64,000 nucleotides of DNA from contig NC_086182.1 of assembly GCF_023053635.1 (NCBI RefSeq), positions 28,877,501-28,941,500 on the forward strand, given 5' to 3'. The notes under the pieces were generated by a model. It made no database searches, had not been told where the DNA came from, and worked only from the letters and a program-made list of their open reading frames with translations. Each line of letters starts with the position of its first letter. Within the stretch, counting starts at the first letter, position 1. Source of the stretch: Elgaria multicarinata webbii (Eukaryota > Chordata > Lepidosauria > Squamata > Anguidae). Both the position numbers and the translations under genes were made by a program. Below, in pieces: positions 38,368 through 49,159 of the stretch.

Positions 38368-38590
38368 ATGAGCTTCTTCGGGTTCGGACAGAGCGCTGAG
38401 CTGGAACTGGTGCTGAGCGACGCCGAGAGCAGGCGGCGGGCAGAGCATAAGACCGAGGAGGGCAAGAAGGAGAAATATTTCCTCTTCTACGATGGCGAGA
38501 CGGTCTCCGGCAGGGTCATCCTCACCCTCAAGCACCCGAACAAACGGCTGGAACACCAGGGCATCAAGGTGGAGTTCATCGGACAGATAG
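38368..38590 (+). CDS. VPS26B: VPS26B coding exon 1
   Basis: ATG at 38368; 74 codons plus one base, ending FIGQI before GTAAGA. The upstream in-frame ATG at 38329 is rejected because the family protein begins MSFFGFGQ. Confidence 0.96.
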
Positions 38591-41500
38591 GTAAGAGGTG
38601 CAGGTCTTGTCCACGGCAGCGGCTGCCTGTAAAGGGGTTTTCGGTTTCGTCATTTGTTAGCAATCGAAGATGTATCTAAATTACCAAGAGAGTCTCCCTT
38701 TTTTACACTGAAATGAATCATTATTGATTTCAATATTTATATGCCGCTTGTCATTGAGCAAATCCCAAAGCAGTTTACAAAGGAATTCCAAAAATACGCA
38801 GTAGTATTATGAGGTTGGCTCAAAGACAGCTAACAGCTGGGGAAAAGCCAAAGTAAACAGATAGCTTCTCTGTAAATAAGTTAAAAATGCAAGCGCAGAA
38901 GCCTAACAATAATAATAAATAAAGTTTGTGCCGTTTGAACATGGATGGAGTCTAGCAGTAGTATTACCTTGTCCTACCATAGAACAGCAGATAGTTGCAT
39001 CACCCTAAATATCAGGTGCAAATGGTAGGGGAACCTCAGGCCCATGGTCCAAAAATCCACTCCCTTGGCTTCTGAATCCGGCCCTATGGCTGAATGGGGA
39101 CTCAAACCCGGATCTCCTGAGTCCCAGTCCAACATTCTCACTACTACACCACACTGGCTCTCATAAGTGTAAACATGCCCTTTGCATCTCATCAGATAAT
39201 GATTTTTGGCTCTACAGCCAAGCAAGTCCAACCTCCTGCATTGAGCAGGGGTTTGGACTCCATGGCCTTGTAGGCTCCTTCCAACTCTGCTATTCTATGA
39301 TTCTATGAAGTGAGTTCTGTGGTCCCGCTCTAGGGAATTCTTTGCCTGTGCCATTGGAGCGGCCTGCAAGAGTTGCCTGCCATGTTTATTTATCTTGTTT
39401 GGTGACACTCTGTGGCTGTGTGGTCCAGTAAGTTCCGTAAACATCAATAGTGCAGCAGTCTGGTTCCTGGAATGTGCTCTGGAGCACCTGGGGGTTCCTT
39501 TGAAGGTTATCAGGGGTCCATGAACAAGACAATCAGTAATGGCAGAAAATATAACATGACCATCATTTTATCCACTCTTACTCATCTTCCCCTGCGATGC
39601 ACAGCTTGGGGATCGTTGGTACATTCTAGCACGTGGAGCTAGGCCCAACAGGCCTAGTTTGGGCTGGGCCTGAAAGATAATGTTTCCCAGAATTTCTTGC
39701 AATGTGCAGCGGTTCCATGTTAGGAAAAAAACCCAAAATGGAAGGATTTTGTGGGGGTTGAGCCCTTGGGGTAAAACTGGTACGGTGCCACCAGATAGTG
39801 CTTTAAACAAGTTCAGGTTTACTCTGTAGTTAGTCCCACTCAATTCAGTGGGTCTTACTCCCAAGTAAGTGTGCATAGGTTTACAGGGTAAACTTCATTC
39901 TCGGGATTGACTCCGTAATTTGAATTGGATACAGAAATGGTTCCCAGCAGTGTGGAATTCACTGCCTCGCATTAATGGGTAATTGTCAGCTTTCTACAGT
40001 ACGGAGAAGTCAATATATTTTTCTGCCCACCCACCCCCAAATTAAGCCCCGTCTAGTCACAGTTTGCCTGTTTTAGGATGTGTCTCTTTCTTTCCTTCTT
40101 TCCATTGATTTCCCCTGCTCTCCTCCTGGGTTGATGCTCACGTTACATGCATATATGGGCCACGTGTGCTTATTTATTACAGACACACACACACACAGTG
40201 CACAACGTTGACCTGGAAATGGTCACAAGCATATATTTGATAGTAATGAATGCTTTGGGAAGCCTGTAAACTCACGTCCTTCCTCACCAGCATTGGTTGC
40301 TCATGCAACCATTCTTACGTTGCAATGCAGACATCATGAAATCGGCCCACGGGAGGGAGCGGGGGGGGGGGGGGAAATGTGAGAATAGGTCTGGAAATTA
40401 GGGCGTTTTCTGGTGACTAACCTGTCAATTTATTTTTATTTATTTATTTAAGGATTTTTATGCCGCCATTCAGCCAAAAAAGGCTCTCACGGCGGCTTAC
40501 AAAAGTATTTCTTGACAGTCCCTGCCCACAGGCTTACAATTTAAAAGACATGACACAAAAGGAAAGGGGATTGGGAGGGAGGAGGAGGAGGGGGGAAAGG
40601 AAAGCAAATTCAGGCACTACAATCTTAGTTGGAAAGTTCAGCAGTTACAGGTGACAGCAGGAGGGAGGGGGCTCTGAGCTGGAGCTGGACCCAGGCACGG
40701 TGGAGAGGTGCCTGGCTGCTGCTTCCTCCCTCACTGGTGGCCTCTGCAGCAACAGTTGGTAGCAGGAGGGAGGGGGCTCTCAGCTGGAGCTGGACCCAGG
40801 CATGGTGGAGAGGTGCCTGGCTGCTGCTTCCTCCCTCACTGGTGGCCTCTGCAGAGACAGTTGGTAGCAGGAGGGAGGGGGCTCTCAGCTGGAGCTGGAC
40901 CCAGGCACGGTGGAGAGGTGCCTGGCTGCTGCTTCCTCCCTCACTGGTGGCCTCTGCAGCAACAGTTGGTAGCAGGAGGGAGGGGGCTCTCAGCTGGAGC
41001 TGGACCCAGGCATGGTGGAGAGGTGCCTGGCTGCTGCTTCCTCCCTCACTGGTGGCCTCTGCAGAGACAGTTGGTAGCAGGAGGGAGGGGGCTCTCAGCT
41101 GGAGCTGGACCCAGGCACGGTGGAGAGGTGCCTGGCTGCTGCTTCCTCCCTCACTGGTGGCCTCTCCAGAGACATTTAGTAGCAGGAGGGAGGGGGCTCT
41201 CAGCTGGAGCTGCACCTAGGCATGGTGGAGAGGTGCCTGGCTGCTGCTTCCTCCCTCAATTGTCAAGCGGCTAAGGCTGAGGTTGTGTGAGGGCTTCAGG
41301 GCGCACTCAGCTTTTCGTTAACCACGCCACCCTCCGCCCCAAATATCGGATAATTTGCAGTCACAGACTTGTCACACAGCAAATTTTATGAATCCAACCT
41401 GTGTCATTGATGCTCTTGCCTGGCTGCGAGAATTGTCTGTTGGGTGCTTCCCATGCGTGGTGCTTTCCGGATCTGCACACTTAAGTGCTATTACTAACCT

Positions 41501-42705
41501 AAGCATTGCCACTGCCAGGAGCTGCATCCATTATTGGTTATCGGTGTGTGATGCATCCTTGCCTGCTAGACATCGCTGCGTTCTCAGAATTGGACGAGCA
41601 TCCCAAGTGCCTATTAATTAAGCTGAAAAATTATCCTGGCTATCTGATGCTTGTTTCAGATCCCCTGTCGTACATGGTCAGCTCCAGTTGTTCTTGGAAC
41701 CGGGGCATGTGGTGAGGAAGTTCCTAGCCTTTCCCAACCATTGTCCTCCATCCACTTGATTTTCCTGTTTCTGTTTATCAGAAACATCCTGATCTCTTGA
41801 AGACCTCAGTTTAATTCTGATTTATCCATTCAGGTATAATATCAATCCAGACAAGATGGAGATGCTGTTGGTGGGTGGTTCCTCTGACTGGTTAGTGGGT
41901 GTTCAACCTGTCTGGAGGGGGTTACACTTCCCCTGAAGGAGCAGGTCTGTAGCTTGGGGGTTCTCCTAGAACCATCTCTGTCCCTTGAGACTCAGGTGGC
42001 CTCGGTGGCACGGAGTGCCTTCTACCATCTTTGGTTGGTGGCCCAGCTATGCCCCTATCTAGAGAGGGATAGCCTAGCTTCAGTTGTCCATGCTCTCGTA
42101 ACCTCCAAATTAGATTACTGCAATGCCCTCTACATGGGGCAGCCTTTGAAGATGGTTCGGAAGCTGCAGCTTGTGCAAAATGCAGCGGCCAGATTGATAA
42201 CTTTTCAATGGGGAGCGGTATATAAATATTCTAAATAAATAAATAAATAACTGGGACCAGAAGGTTTGAACATATAACACCAATTCAGGCCCACTTGCAT
42301 TGGCTGCCTATACGTTTCCGAGCCCAATTCAAGGTGCTGGTTTTAACCTATAAAGCCTTACACGGCTTGGGACCCCAATACCTGATGGAACACCTCTCCC
42401 GACATGAACCTACCTGGACACTGCGCTCAACATCTAAGGTCCTCCTCTGAAGGAAGCTCAGAGGATGTCAACAAGGGAGAGGGCCTTTTCAGTGTTGGCC
42501 CCCCAATTATGGAATGATCTCCCCGACGAGGCTCGCTTGGTGCCAACATTTATCTTTTCGGCGCCAGAGTAAGACCTTTCTCTTCTCCCAGGCATTTAAC
42601 ATTTAACTACATATGCTGGGTTTGTTTGTTTTTAACGGACCCCAGAATAGATGTTTTTATAAGGATACTGTTGTTTTTATGCTTTTTATGTTTTTAAACT
42701 TTGTA

Positions 42706-42755
<50 letters not shown>

Positions 42756-45700
42756 TATTTATATAGCACCAAATGTTTACTGTTTTTAAACTTTTGTAAA
42801 CCGCCCTGAGAGCTTCAGCTATGGGGCGGTATATAAATGCAATAAATAAATAAATAAATATCTGGACATCTTAATGGTGTGGCCAGGGCAGCTATTAATG
42901 GCCAGGAGCAGGGGGTGGTCTCCAATCTTTTTTAGAGTCCCGAGGATAATTTGGAATTTGAGAAACTGATGTGGGCACCACCACAACATGCCAAATCAGT
43001 AGATCGCTGCTTTGGTGCCTACCTGTCACGTCTATGGATCTTATGCTGCGTCTTTTGTTTCGTGTCTGTCGGACACCGTAACGTCTCTTTAATAAGCGAT
43101 GGTCGAATTCAGCTAATTGATGGCAGTACAATACAGCTAATGCTTCTTTTAAACTTACGTTTTGGCAGTGTCCAGGCGTTGTTTCTTTTGGGGAGGAGGT
43201 TATTACACAGATAAATTTTGTACTGGAACAGTCTTGAATACACACTGTTTCAAATTATTTACCAGTTTGATGGAAATTAATATATGGTCAGCGTAGATGG
43301 ATTCTCTGTGCCCTTTAGACAGCGAAATGACTGGTATTACAACTTTGGAGGGATAAAAGCTCACCTCCAATAATGCAAAGGGAGAAATCAATGAAGTATG
43401 CTTAATATGGTTTAAACAAGATATATGAACAAGTGCAAACCTTTATTGGGACATTGTTTTTATTGGAATAGTAAATGTTTTCAAGATATGACAACTCAAC
43501 AACATCTACTTCCCTTACATTATTAGATTTGGTGGAGGAGGAGGAAATGAAGGCACTGAAAACCACTAGCGTACTAAATTAGCATGCCTGAAGAGCTGAG
43601 TACATAAATAGATTTAAGGCAAAATCCTAGGCAGTCTTAGATGGAAAAAAGTCCTATGTCTCCCCCCATTCTCCAACCAGCGCGTAGGACTTTCCCCCTT
43701 CTAACTATGCATTGGATTGCACATTTATTTATTTGTGAATTTTATAGACAAGATTAAGATTTATTTTAGGGGAAATCCCTCCCAAGGCAGCATTCAAATT
43801 TGTATGTATAAAAGTGTACTTACAGAGACTTGCCTATGGGTGGGGCAGGGGAAGATAATTTACAGTTTGACTGGTGTTGTATTACAAGTTGCGAATCTGA
43901 AATTGCAAGTTGCGCATCTAATAAGCTATATGTTCATTTAGCCCCTTCTTTCCTTAACCTTCCGAAATATCTGATTGATTTACCCTCTGTTAAGATGAGA
44001 ACAGCCTTTTCCTGGGCAAGGTTAAATGTACTCCCCTTGACAGAGTTCCCTAAGGACGATAGAGGTTGTCCTTGCAACCTTTTTACTTTAGAAGACATCA
44101 CTCATTTTATTTTAGAATGCAAAGTCCATTCAGACATTAGGAAAATTTATATTCTTCCTTTGCTAGTTCAGAAGAAGGCAAGATCATCCTTCGAGAAACT
44201 GTGTTTTTAATTGAATGAGTTTAATAAATATGTAACTTTTAGAACTGCTAAATTTTTTGTGCTAGCCCCGGTCTCGCACACAAAGGCTAAGGGAATGAAT
44301 GAATATTACACATCTATGTGAAACTATATAATGGCTGGTTGCTGAATGCAATAAACTTGACCTGGACTTGGATATTGTATCTATTCCAGTCACCAAATTT
44401 GATTTGTGTTTTAGTTATTCATTACGTTATTAATTAATTAACTCACATATTTCAGTGGAAAGTTTTCCAGAAAACGTTCTGTTTTGGGGGGGGCGGGGGA
44501 ACACACCACTCTTTATCTATGGTTGAGAGCAGGATGTCGTGGCTGTTCAGATGTCTACTGGTAGCGAAGTATAGAGCTATTTTGCTTTACCAAGTGTTTT
44601 TCACTTCCAGAACTGTACTACGACCGAGGGAACCACCATGAATTTGTGTCCCTGGTGAAGGATTTGGCCCGACCTGGAGAGTTCACCCAGTCGCAGTCCT
44701 TTGACTTTGAATTCACGCATGTGGAGAAGCCGTACGAGTCCTACACTGGGCAGAATGTGAAGTTAAGGTGAGTGTTAACTTCTCATAAGAACATAAGAAG
44801 TTCCATGCTGGATCAGACCAAGGGTCCATCCAGTCTCTCCTCATAGGGCTTTGTTTCCAGACCCCTGATCATCCTCGTTGCCCTTCTCTGTGGCCAGCAC
44901 GGAAACCAAGCGGGCTGGCCTAAGAGAGATGGGCCGTGCCTACTCACCTGTACGGTATCCTTTGTTGCCTGTGGTGACCAGGCAAGTAGTTAAATTCGGG
45001 GCTGTTATAACTTTGTATTTTCTTGATCATCATCTTGAAAAAACTTGAAACAAAGTTGTTGTTGTTGTTATTACAGTCTGCTTTTGGATTAATCAAGGAT
45101 ACCATTTAGGTAATCAGGGTTGTTTTTTTTAAAAATCTATTGATTAATTAATTGATCAACTAAACAGTTCGATTGTAACATTTTCTTAATTTACTTTTTT
45201 AAAACGTCTCTATCCTCACTTTCCGTCTTAAGGTCGCTTGCAATGTGAAACCGTAAAATCAGAATGCAATGATCAAAAAACAAATTGTGAAATGCAAAGC
45301 AGACAGGGAGCCTCCTCTAAGAAGCATCTCACTCCGACGCTTAATCGACATGAATTCTAAAGTTGCCGGAGACTCGCTAGCCTGATGGACGTTCCTCCCC
45401 CCATTTTTCTTTGCAGGTATTTCCTCCGCGCTACCGTGAGCCGCAGACTGAACGACGTGGTGAAGGAGATGGACATTGTGGTACATACGCTTAGCACCTA
45501 CCCGGAACTCAACTCCTCCATCAAGATGGAGGTGGGGATTGAAGATTGCCTGCACATCGAGTTCGAGTACAATAAATCCAAGTAAGCATCGTGTGAATGC
45601 CTCCCATTGAGTGAGTCGGTCCTTGGGTCAGGTGTTTGAGGCTTGAAGGAGGTGATGTAGCTGAGGGCCTAGCCTCTTGGGAAGTCTTCTCCAACCATGG

Positions 45701-48700
45701 GCCTCCAGATGTGTTAGACTACAGCTCCCATCATTCCCAGCCAACATGGGCAATGGCTTGGGAGACAGGAGTGTAGTCTGGTGCATCTAGATCAGCCTTC
45801 CTCAACCTGGGGCGCTCCAGATGTGTTGGACTGCACCTCCCAGAATGCCCCAGCCAGCTGGGGCATTCTGGGAGTTGTAGTCCAACACATCTGGAGCGCC
45901 CCAGGTTGAGGAAGGCTGATCTAGATGGATCCAGATTGGAGACAGCTGCTGTAGTGAGACCAGCTCCGTCCTTCTGTGTTTCCTCTTAGTGTCTTGATTG
46001 ATCGGCCTCAGGGGTGTAGACTTCTCAATTTTTCAGGGGGTGGGGGCATGGGGCTAAACTTGGAAAATGGGGGGCTAGGGTTATTTGTTTACATTTATGT
46101 ATATATTTCACTTTCTGGAAACCATCCTTCATCATCAATGGATCCTAGAGTGTTTCAAGCCACATATTAAAATAATAAGTACTCAACCGAAATACATTTT
46201 AATTATAATATTATGATAGTTTACACGCTACCCCATCATCCATGGTCCTTTACTATACAGGCAACTGGAGACTGACTGAGGAATCTGCCAGCCAGGCTGT
46301 GAGCTTACTGATGTTACCTGGTTGAGCATTGCCCCCTCTGGGAAATCTCAGTGGGGACTTGACCACCACCCCACCCCACCCAGTTTATGCCCCTAATTGG
46401 GCATAAACCATTTATTTGTATCCCACCTTTTCCCCAGTATTGGAAAACCTGAGCAAAACAAAAGCTAAAAAAAAATCACTAAATTGGTGGTCAGGCAAAA
46501 GGGGGTGGGGCCATGGGAAGGGGCGTGGCCACAGCTGTCTGAGGAACCCCAGAGGGTTGTATTGGGACCCAAAGGGGGGGCCCTTTGACCCCCGGCCCTA
46601 AGGTTTTGCACCGCTGCCTTAAAGCAAGGGTGAGGAACCAGTAGGGCTCTAAATGATGTTGGACTACAATTCCCACCCACCCCAATTATTAGCCATGCTG
46701 GCTGGGGGCATAGGGGACTTGGCTTTCCATGCCGAAGGAGCGGTTCTCTTAAGCCTGTCGACCCCATTCTCTGTTGGTTTCCCATCCCTACCAGATACCA
46801 TTTGAAAGACGTGATTGTTGGGAAGATCTACTTCCTCCTTGTGCGGATCAAGATCAAACACATGGAGATCGACATCATCAAGAGGGAGACCACGGGGACC
46901 GGGCCCAACGTTTACCACGAAAATGATACCATCGCTAAATACGAGATCATGGATGGGGCACCAGTGAGAGGTGAGGAGGAATTCCTAGGAAGATGCCTTA
47001 TACCAGGGGAAGGGAACCTTTTTTGGCCCCAGGGCTGCTCTCTCTCATGGATGACCTTCCCAGGGTCAGGAGAGGCATGTGAGAGTTAGGCGGGGCCAAA
47101 GCGTTGACACACGATGTCTTCTTATCGGCTTAGAACCGGTGTTCTGCTTTTTGGCCTCCTCTGCAGGGGAGTCCATCCCGATTAGGCTCTTCCTCGCTGG
47201 CTACGAGCTGACGCCCACCATGAGGGACATCAATAAGAAGTTCTCCGTGCGCTATTACCTCAACCTGGTGCTGATCGATGAAGAGGAGCGCCGCTATTTT
47301 AAACAACAGGTGAGTTGGGAGGAGAAGCACACCATGGTCCCGAAAGTGAAATCCTATGGTAGGAAGCTCAGCAAGCATCCTGGGCCCATCCTCTTGCCCT
47401 TATTGCAAAGTTTAGAGAAGCCTCCCCAACCTGTTGCCCTCCAGATGTGTTGGACTGCAATTCCTATCTTTCCCAATCAGCGTGTTTTCCAAGATGGCAA
47501 AGGGACGTCCAAAAGAATGGCAGTTTTCACTGGAAAGAGGTGGCTAATGAATTGCCGTCCAGATCTCGGTGGACCTCAGCTACCATCAAGCTCAGGCATC
47601 ACAGCCAGTGTGCCGTACGCTCTTCACACAGTGCATAGTTCGACTATGGAATTCGCTACCACAAGATGTAGGCTGAGTTCTGCCAACACGTTTCTCAATG
47701 GTGGTTTTAGAACTCCACGGTGGAGTTTTTACACCACCGTTGAGAAACGTGTTGTCTGGCAGGAAAACTCCACGCAGTGGTGGAGGTTTTTTTAGGGGAA
47801 AATGCTCCATGCAGAATATCAATACCGTGCAGAGCTGCACAACCGTTGTGTGGCAGGCTCCATGGAGTTTCCTGATGCGTCGAGTTGAATTTTCCGACTG
47901 GCTACAGAGTTCTCTGGCGAGAGCGGCGGAAGGAGCGAGTGCCGCTCTAGGAGAGCCGCCGGGGTTGTTTTTTCACAGCAATGGCTGATGGGATACCATC
48001 GGGAGGATCGGGGGAGGAGAGAGTGGAGGAACTGTCAATCAAACTTTGTGATGGATTTTACTCAACTCCACAGCAGCCCATAGACACACAATGGTGGAGT
48101 TAGAACATGTTGTATAGGGAGTACCCTAAAAACTCAACCGCTGAGTGGAGTTTTCACACTGCGTTGACTAATGTGTTGTCTAAACTGAGCTGTAGTGATG
48201 GCCACTGATTTGGATGGCTTTAAAGGAGGAATGGACAAATTCCTGGAGGAGGAGGCTGTCTATAGCTACAAGTCCCGATACCTCTATGCCACCTCCAGTA
48301 GCAGAGCCACTAAGCCTATGCACACCAGTTGCTGGGGAACATGGGTGGGAGGATGCTGTTGCACCCATGTCCTGCTTGTGGGTTCCTGGTCGACAGCTGG
48401 TTGTCTGCTGTGTGAACAAAGTGCTGGACTAGATGGTCCCTTGGTCTGATCCAGCAGGGCTCTTTTTATGTTCTTATGATGGATGTTGCAGTCCAACAAC
48501 GTCTGGAGGCCCCCATGTTCCCCATCCTTCTCAAAGGGGAGGAGCTCCATCTTTATACCTACAATTCAAAAGGCGTCAGGGAGCTGGAGGGAGAGCCGGT
48601 GGGGAGAAGAAGACTTCTGGAAATGAACTTTTAACTACTTCCAACAGGTCAGGCTGATAGGATAAGAAATGTGAACTGGAGATAAAGAGTTCCTATCCAT

Positions 48701-49159
48701 TACTGGTAGACAGACTCATGCTTGTCCTGCGTTTCTGACAGATGCAAGAAACGCGTAACAAGAAAGCTTCCATGCCATGGAGATCTAAGCCATGGGGCCC
48801 GAGAGAGGGTGATTTCTGAAGCCCCGGGCATATTGTCCTGCTTGTGGTCTTCCCATTGAAGCGTCTGTGGCAAACGAGATGCTGAACTAGATTGTCCTTT
48901 GGTCTGATCCAGCCAGGCTCCTCTTGCGTTCTCGGGTAGAGCGGACCTCCGCTCGCTCGGGTACGACCAAACAAATGAATGACGTCGTCCCGCCTCTCCT
49001 TGTTTTGGGCAGGAGGTGGTGTTATGGCGCAAGGGCGACATCGTGAGGAAGAGCATGTCCCATCAGGCTGCCATCGCCTCCCAGCGGTTCGAAGGCACGT
49101 CCTCCCAGACAGAGAGCAGGACGCCCAGCCAGCTTTCAGAGAACAACGGCCGGCAGTGA
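38368..49159 (+). CDS. VPS26B: VPS26B, retromer complex subunit (six coding exons, complete)
   Basis: Arrestin-fold subunit of the retromer core (VPS26-VPS29-VPS35), which sorts cargo from endosomes back to the Golgi or the plasma membrane. Exons 38368-38590, 44611-44767, 45417-45581, 46795-46970, 47167-47309 and 49013-49159 join in phase to 336 codons plus TGA, the same length as human VPS26B as I recall it. The start is MSFFGFGQSAELELVLSDAE. Internal blocks GQNVKLRYFLRATVSRRLND, VVKEMDIVVHTLSTYPELNS and MRDINKKFSVRYYLNLVLID are near-identical to the family. The VPS26B paralogue rather than VPS26A is supported by the C-terminal tail QRFEGTSSQTESRTPSQLSE and by the NCAPD3/THYN1 neighbours. 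It is divergent from NCAPD3 and convergent with THYN1. Confidence 0.98.
39060..39165 (-). mobile_element. MIR/L2-like LINE tail
   Basis: ATGGCTGAATGGGGACTCAA, ACCCGGATCTCCTGAGTCCC, CTACACCACACTGGCT. Confidence 0.65.
39237..39308 (+). mobile_element. CR1 LINE 3' tail
   Basis: TGCATTGAGCAGGGGTTTGG, ACTCCATGGCCTTGTAGGCT, then ATTCTATGATTCTATG. Confidence 0.9.
40432..40625 (-). mobile_element. L2-like LINE 3' tail (VNTR-bearing subtype)
   Basis: Same tail as at 1333, in the same orientation, in VPS26B intron 1. Followed by the six-unit VNTR. Confidence 0.85.
40655..41262. repeat. 105-bp VNTR, about 6 units, inside an L2-like element
   Basis: Units of 105 bp contain GTAGCAGGAGGGAGGGGGCT, AGCTGGAGCTGGACCCAGGC and GAGAGGTGCCTGGCTGCTGC. 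Units alternate between two forms (GCAGCAACAG with CATGG, and GCAGAGACAG with CACGG), showing growth by 210-bp dimers. It directly follows the antisense L2-like tail at 40432-40625, as at 1566-1757. Confidence 0.95.
41835..42870 (+). mobile_element. L2-like LINE, longest copy in the window
   Basis: Retains more of ORF2 than the others: NPDKMEMLLVGGSSDWL, then LVTSKLDYCNALYMGQPLKM, VRKLQLVQNAAARLI and, after an internal tail-like interruption near 42215-42252, [20 protein letters not shown]. It ends CCCTGAGAGCTTCAGCTATG with (AAAT)n. A (TTA)n-bearing tail fragment (42713-42772, TTTATATAGCACCA) is inserted within. Confidence 0.9.
42713..42772. repeat. (TTA)n and short LINE tail, nested
   Basis: About 14 TTA units followed by TTTATTTATATAGCACCA; the same (TTA)n plus ATATAGCACCA string is nested in the hAT foldback at 57373. 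Confidence 0.85.
43810..44355 (+). mobile_element. Non-LTR retrotransposon 3' fragment (zinc-knuckle tail)
   Basis: Encodes in pieces RLNVLPLTEFPKDDRGCPC, NLFTLEDITHFILECKVHSD and IRKIYILPLL, the C...C...H...C pattern at the C-terminus of many LINE ORF2 proteins. The 3' end is near GAATGCAATAAACTTGACCT. Clade not identified; it differs from the L2-like copies. Confidence 0.65.
44611..44767 (+). CDS. VPS26B: VPS26B coding exon 2
   Basis: Encodes ELYYDRGNHHEFVSLVKDLA to YESYTGQNVKL plus two bases. Acceptor CTTCCAG, donor GTGAGT. Intron 1 is about 6 kb and repeat-rich. Confidence 0.97.
44786..44840 (-). mobile_element. CR1-like repeat (GGATCAGACC family), short
   Basis: CATAAGAACATAAGAAGTTC then TGCTGGATCAGACCAAGGGT. 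Lies just past the VPS26B exon 2 donor. Confidence 0.75.
45417..45581 (+). CDS. VPS26B: VPS26B coding exon 3
   Basis: Encodes YFLRATVSRRLNDVVKEMDI through CLHIEFEYNKS. Acceptor TTTGCAG, donor GTAAGC. Confidence 0.97.
45793..45918. mobile_element. hAT foldback MITE (CAGCCTTCCTCAACCTGG), copy 2
   Basis: 126-bp palindrome, nearly the same as copy 1. Perfect 8-bp duplication ATCTAGAT (45785-45792, 45919-45926), itself palindromic. In VPS26B intron 3. Confidence 0.92.
46795..46970 (+). CDS. VPS26B: VPS26B coding exon 4
   Basis: Encodes YHLKDVIVGKIYFLLVRIKI, KHMEIDIIKRETTGTGPNVY and IAKYEIMDGAPVR. Acceptor CTACCAG, donor GTGAGG. Confidence 0.97.
47167..47309 (+). CDS. VPS26B: VPS26B coding exon 5
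   Basis: Encodes GESIPIRLFLAGYELTPTMR, then the KFSVRYYLNLVLIDEEERRY block and FKQQ, ending in phase 0 at GTGAGT. Confidence 0.97.
47615..48480 (+). mobile_element. CR1-like repeat (GGATCAGACC family) split by a foldback
   Basis: The left part ends AATTCGCTACCACAAGATGT. The right part resumes AGTGATGGCCACTGATTTGG and continues to CCTTGGTCTGATCCAGCAGG with a TTCTTATG tail. In VPS26B intron 5. Confidence 0.8.
47671..48190. mobile_element. Foldback DNA element nested in the CR1-like repeat
   Basis: Starts GGCTGAGTTCTGCCAACACG and ends ATGTGTTGTCTAAACTGAGC; the arms are imperfect inverted repeats. TGTA occurs on both sides, a likely 4-bp duplication. An inner palindrome (AACACGTTTCTCAATGGTGG ... 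CACCGTTGAGAAACGTGTTG) lies at about 47684-47757. Superfamily uncertain. Confidence 0.65.
48840..48930 (+). mobile_element. CR1-like repeat (GGATCAGACC family), diverged
   Basis: GCTGAACTAGATTGTCCTTT, GGTCTGATCCAGCCAGGCTC. About 85 bp upstream of VPS26B exon 6. Confidence 0.65.
49013..49159 (+). CDS. VPS26B: VPS26B coding exon 6 and stop
   Basis: Encodes EVVLWRKGDIVRKSMSHQAA, IASQRFEGTSSQTESRTPSQ and LSENNGRQ, then TGA at 49157-49159. The serine/threonine-rich tail is the B-type tail. Confidence 0.97.
   Translation, partial: EVVLWRKGDIVRKSMSHQAAIASQRFEGTSSQTESRTPSQLSENNGRQ

Noticed and set aside
40625-41274. Two 188-196 codon frames with a 35-residue repeat
   Set aside because: Because 105 is divisible by 3, the VNTR stays open in several frames on both strands. 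This is periodicity, not a repeat protein.
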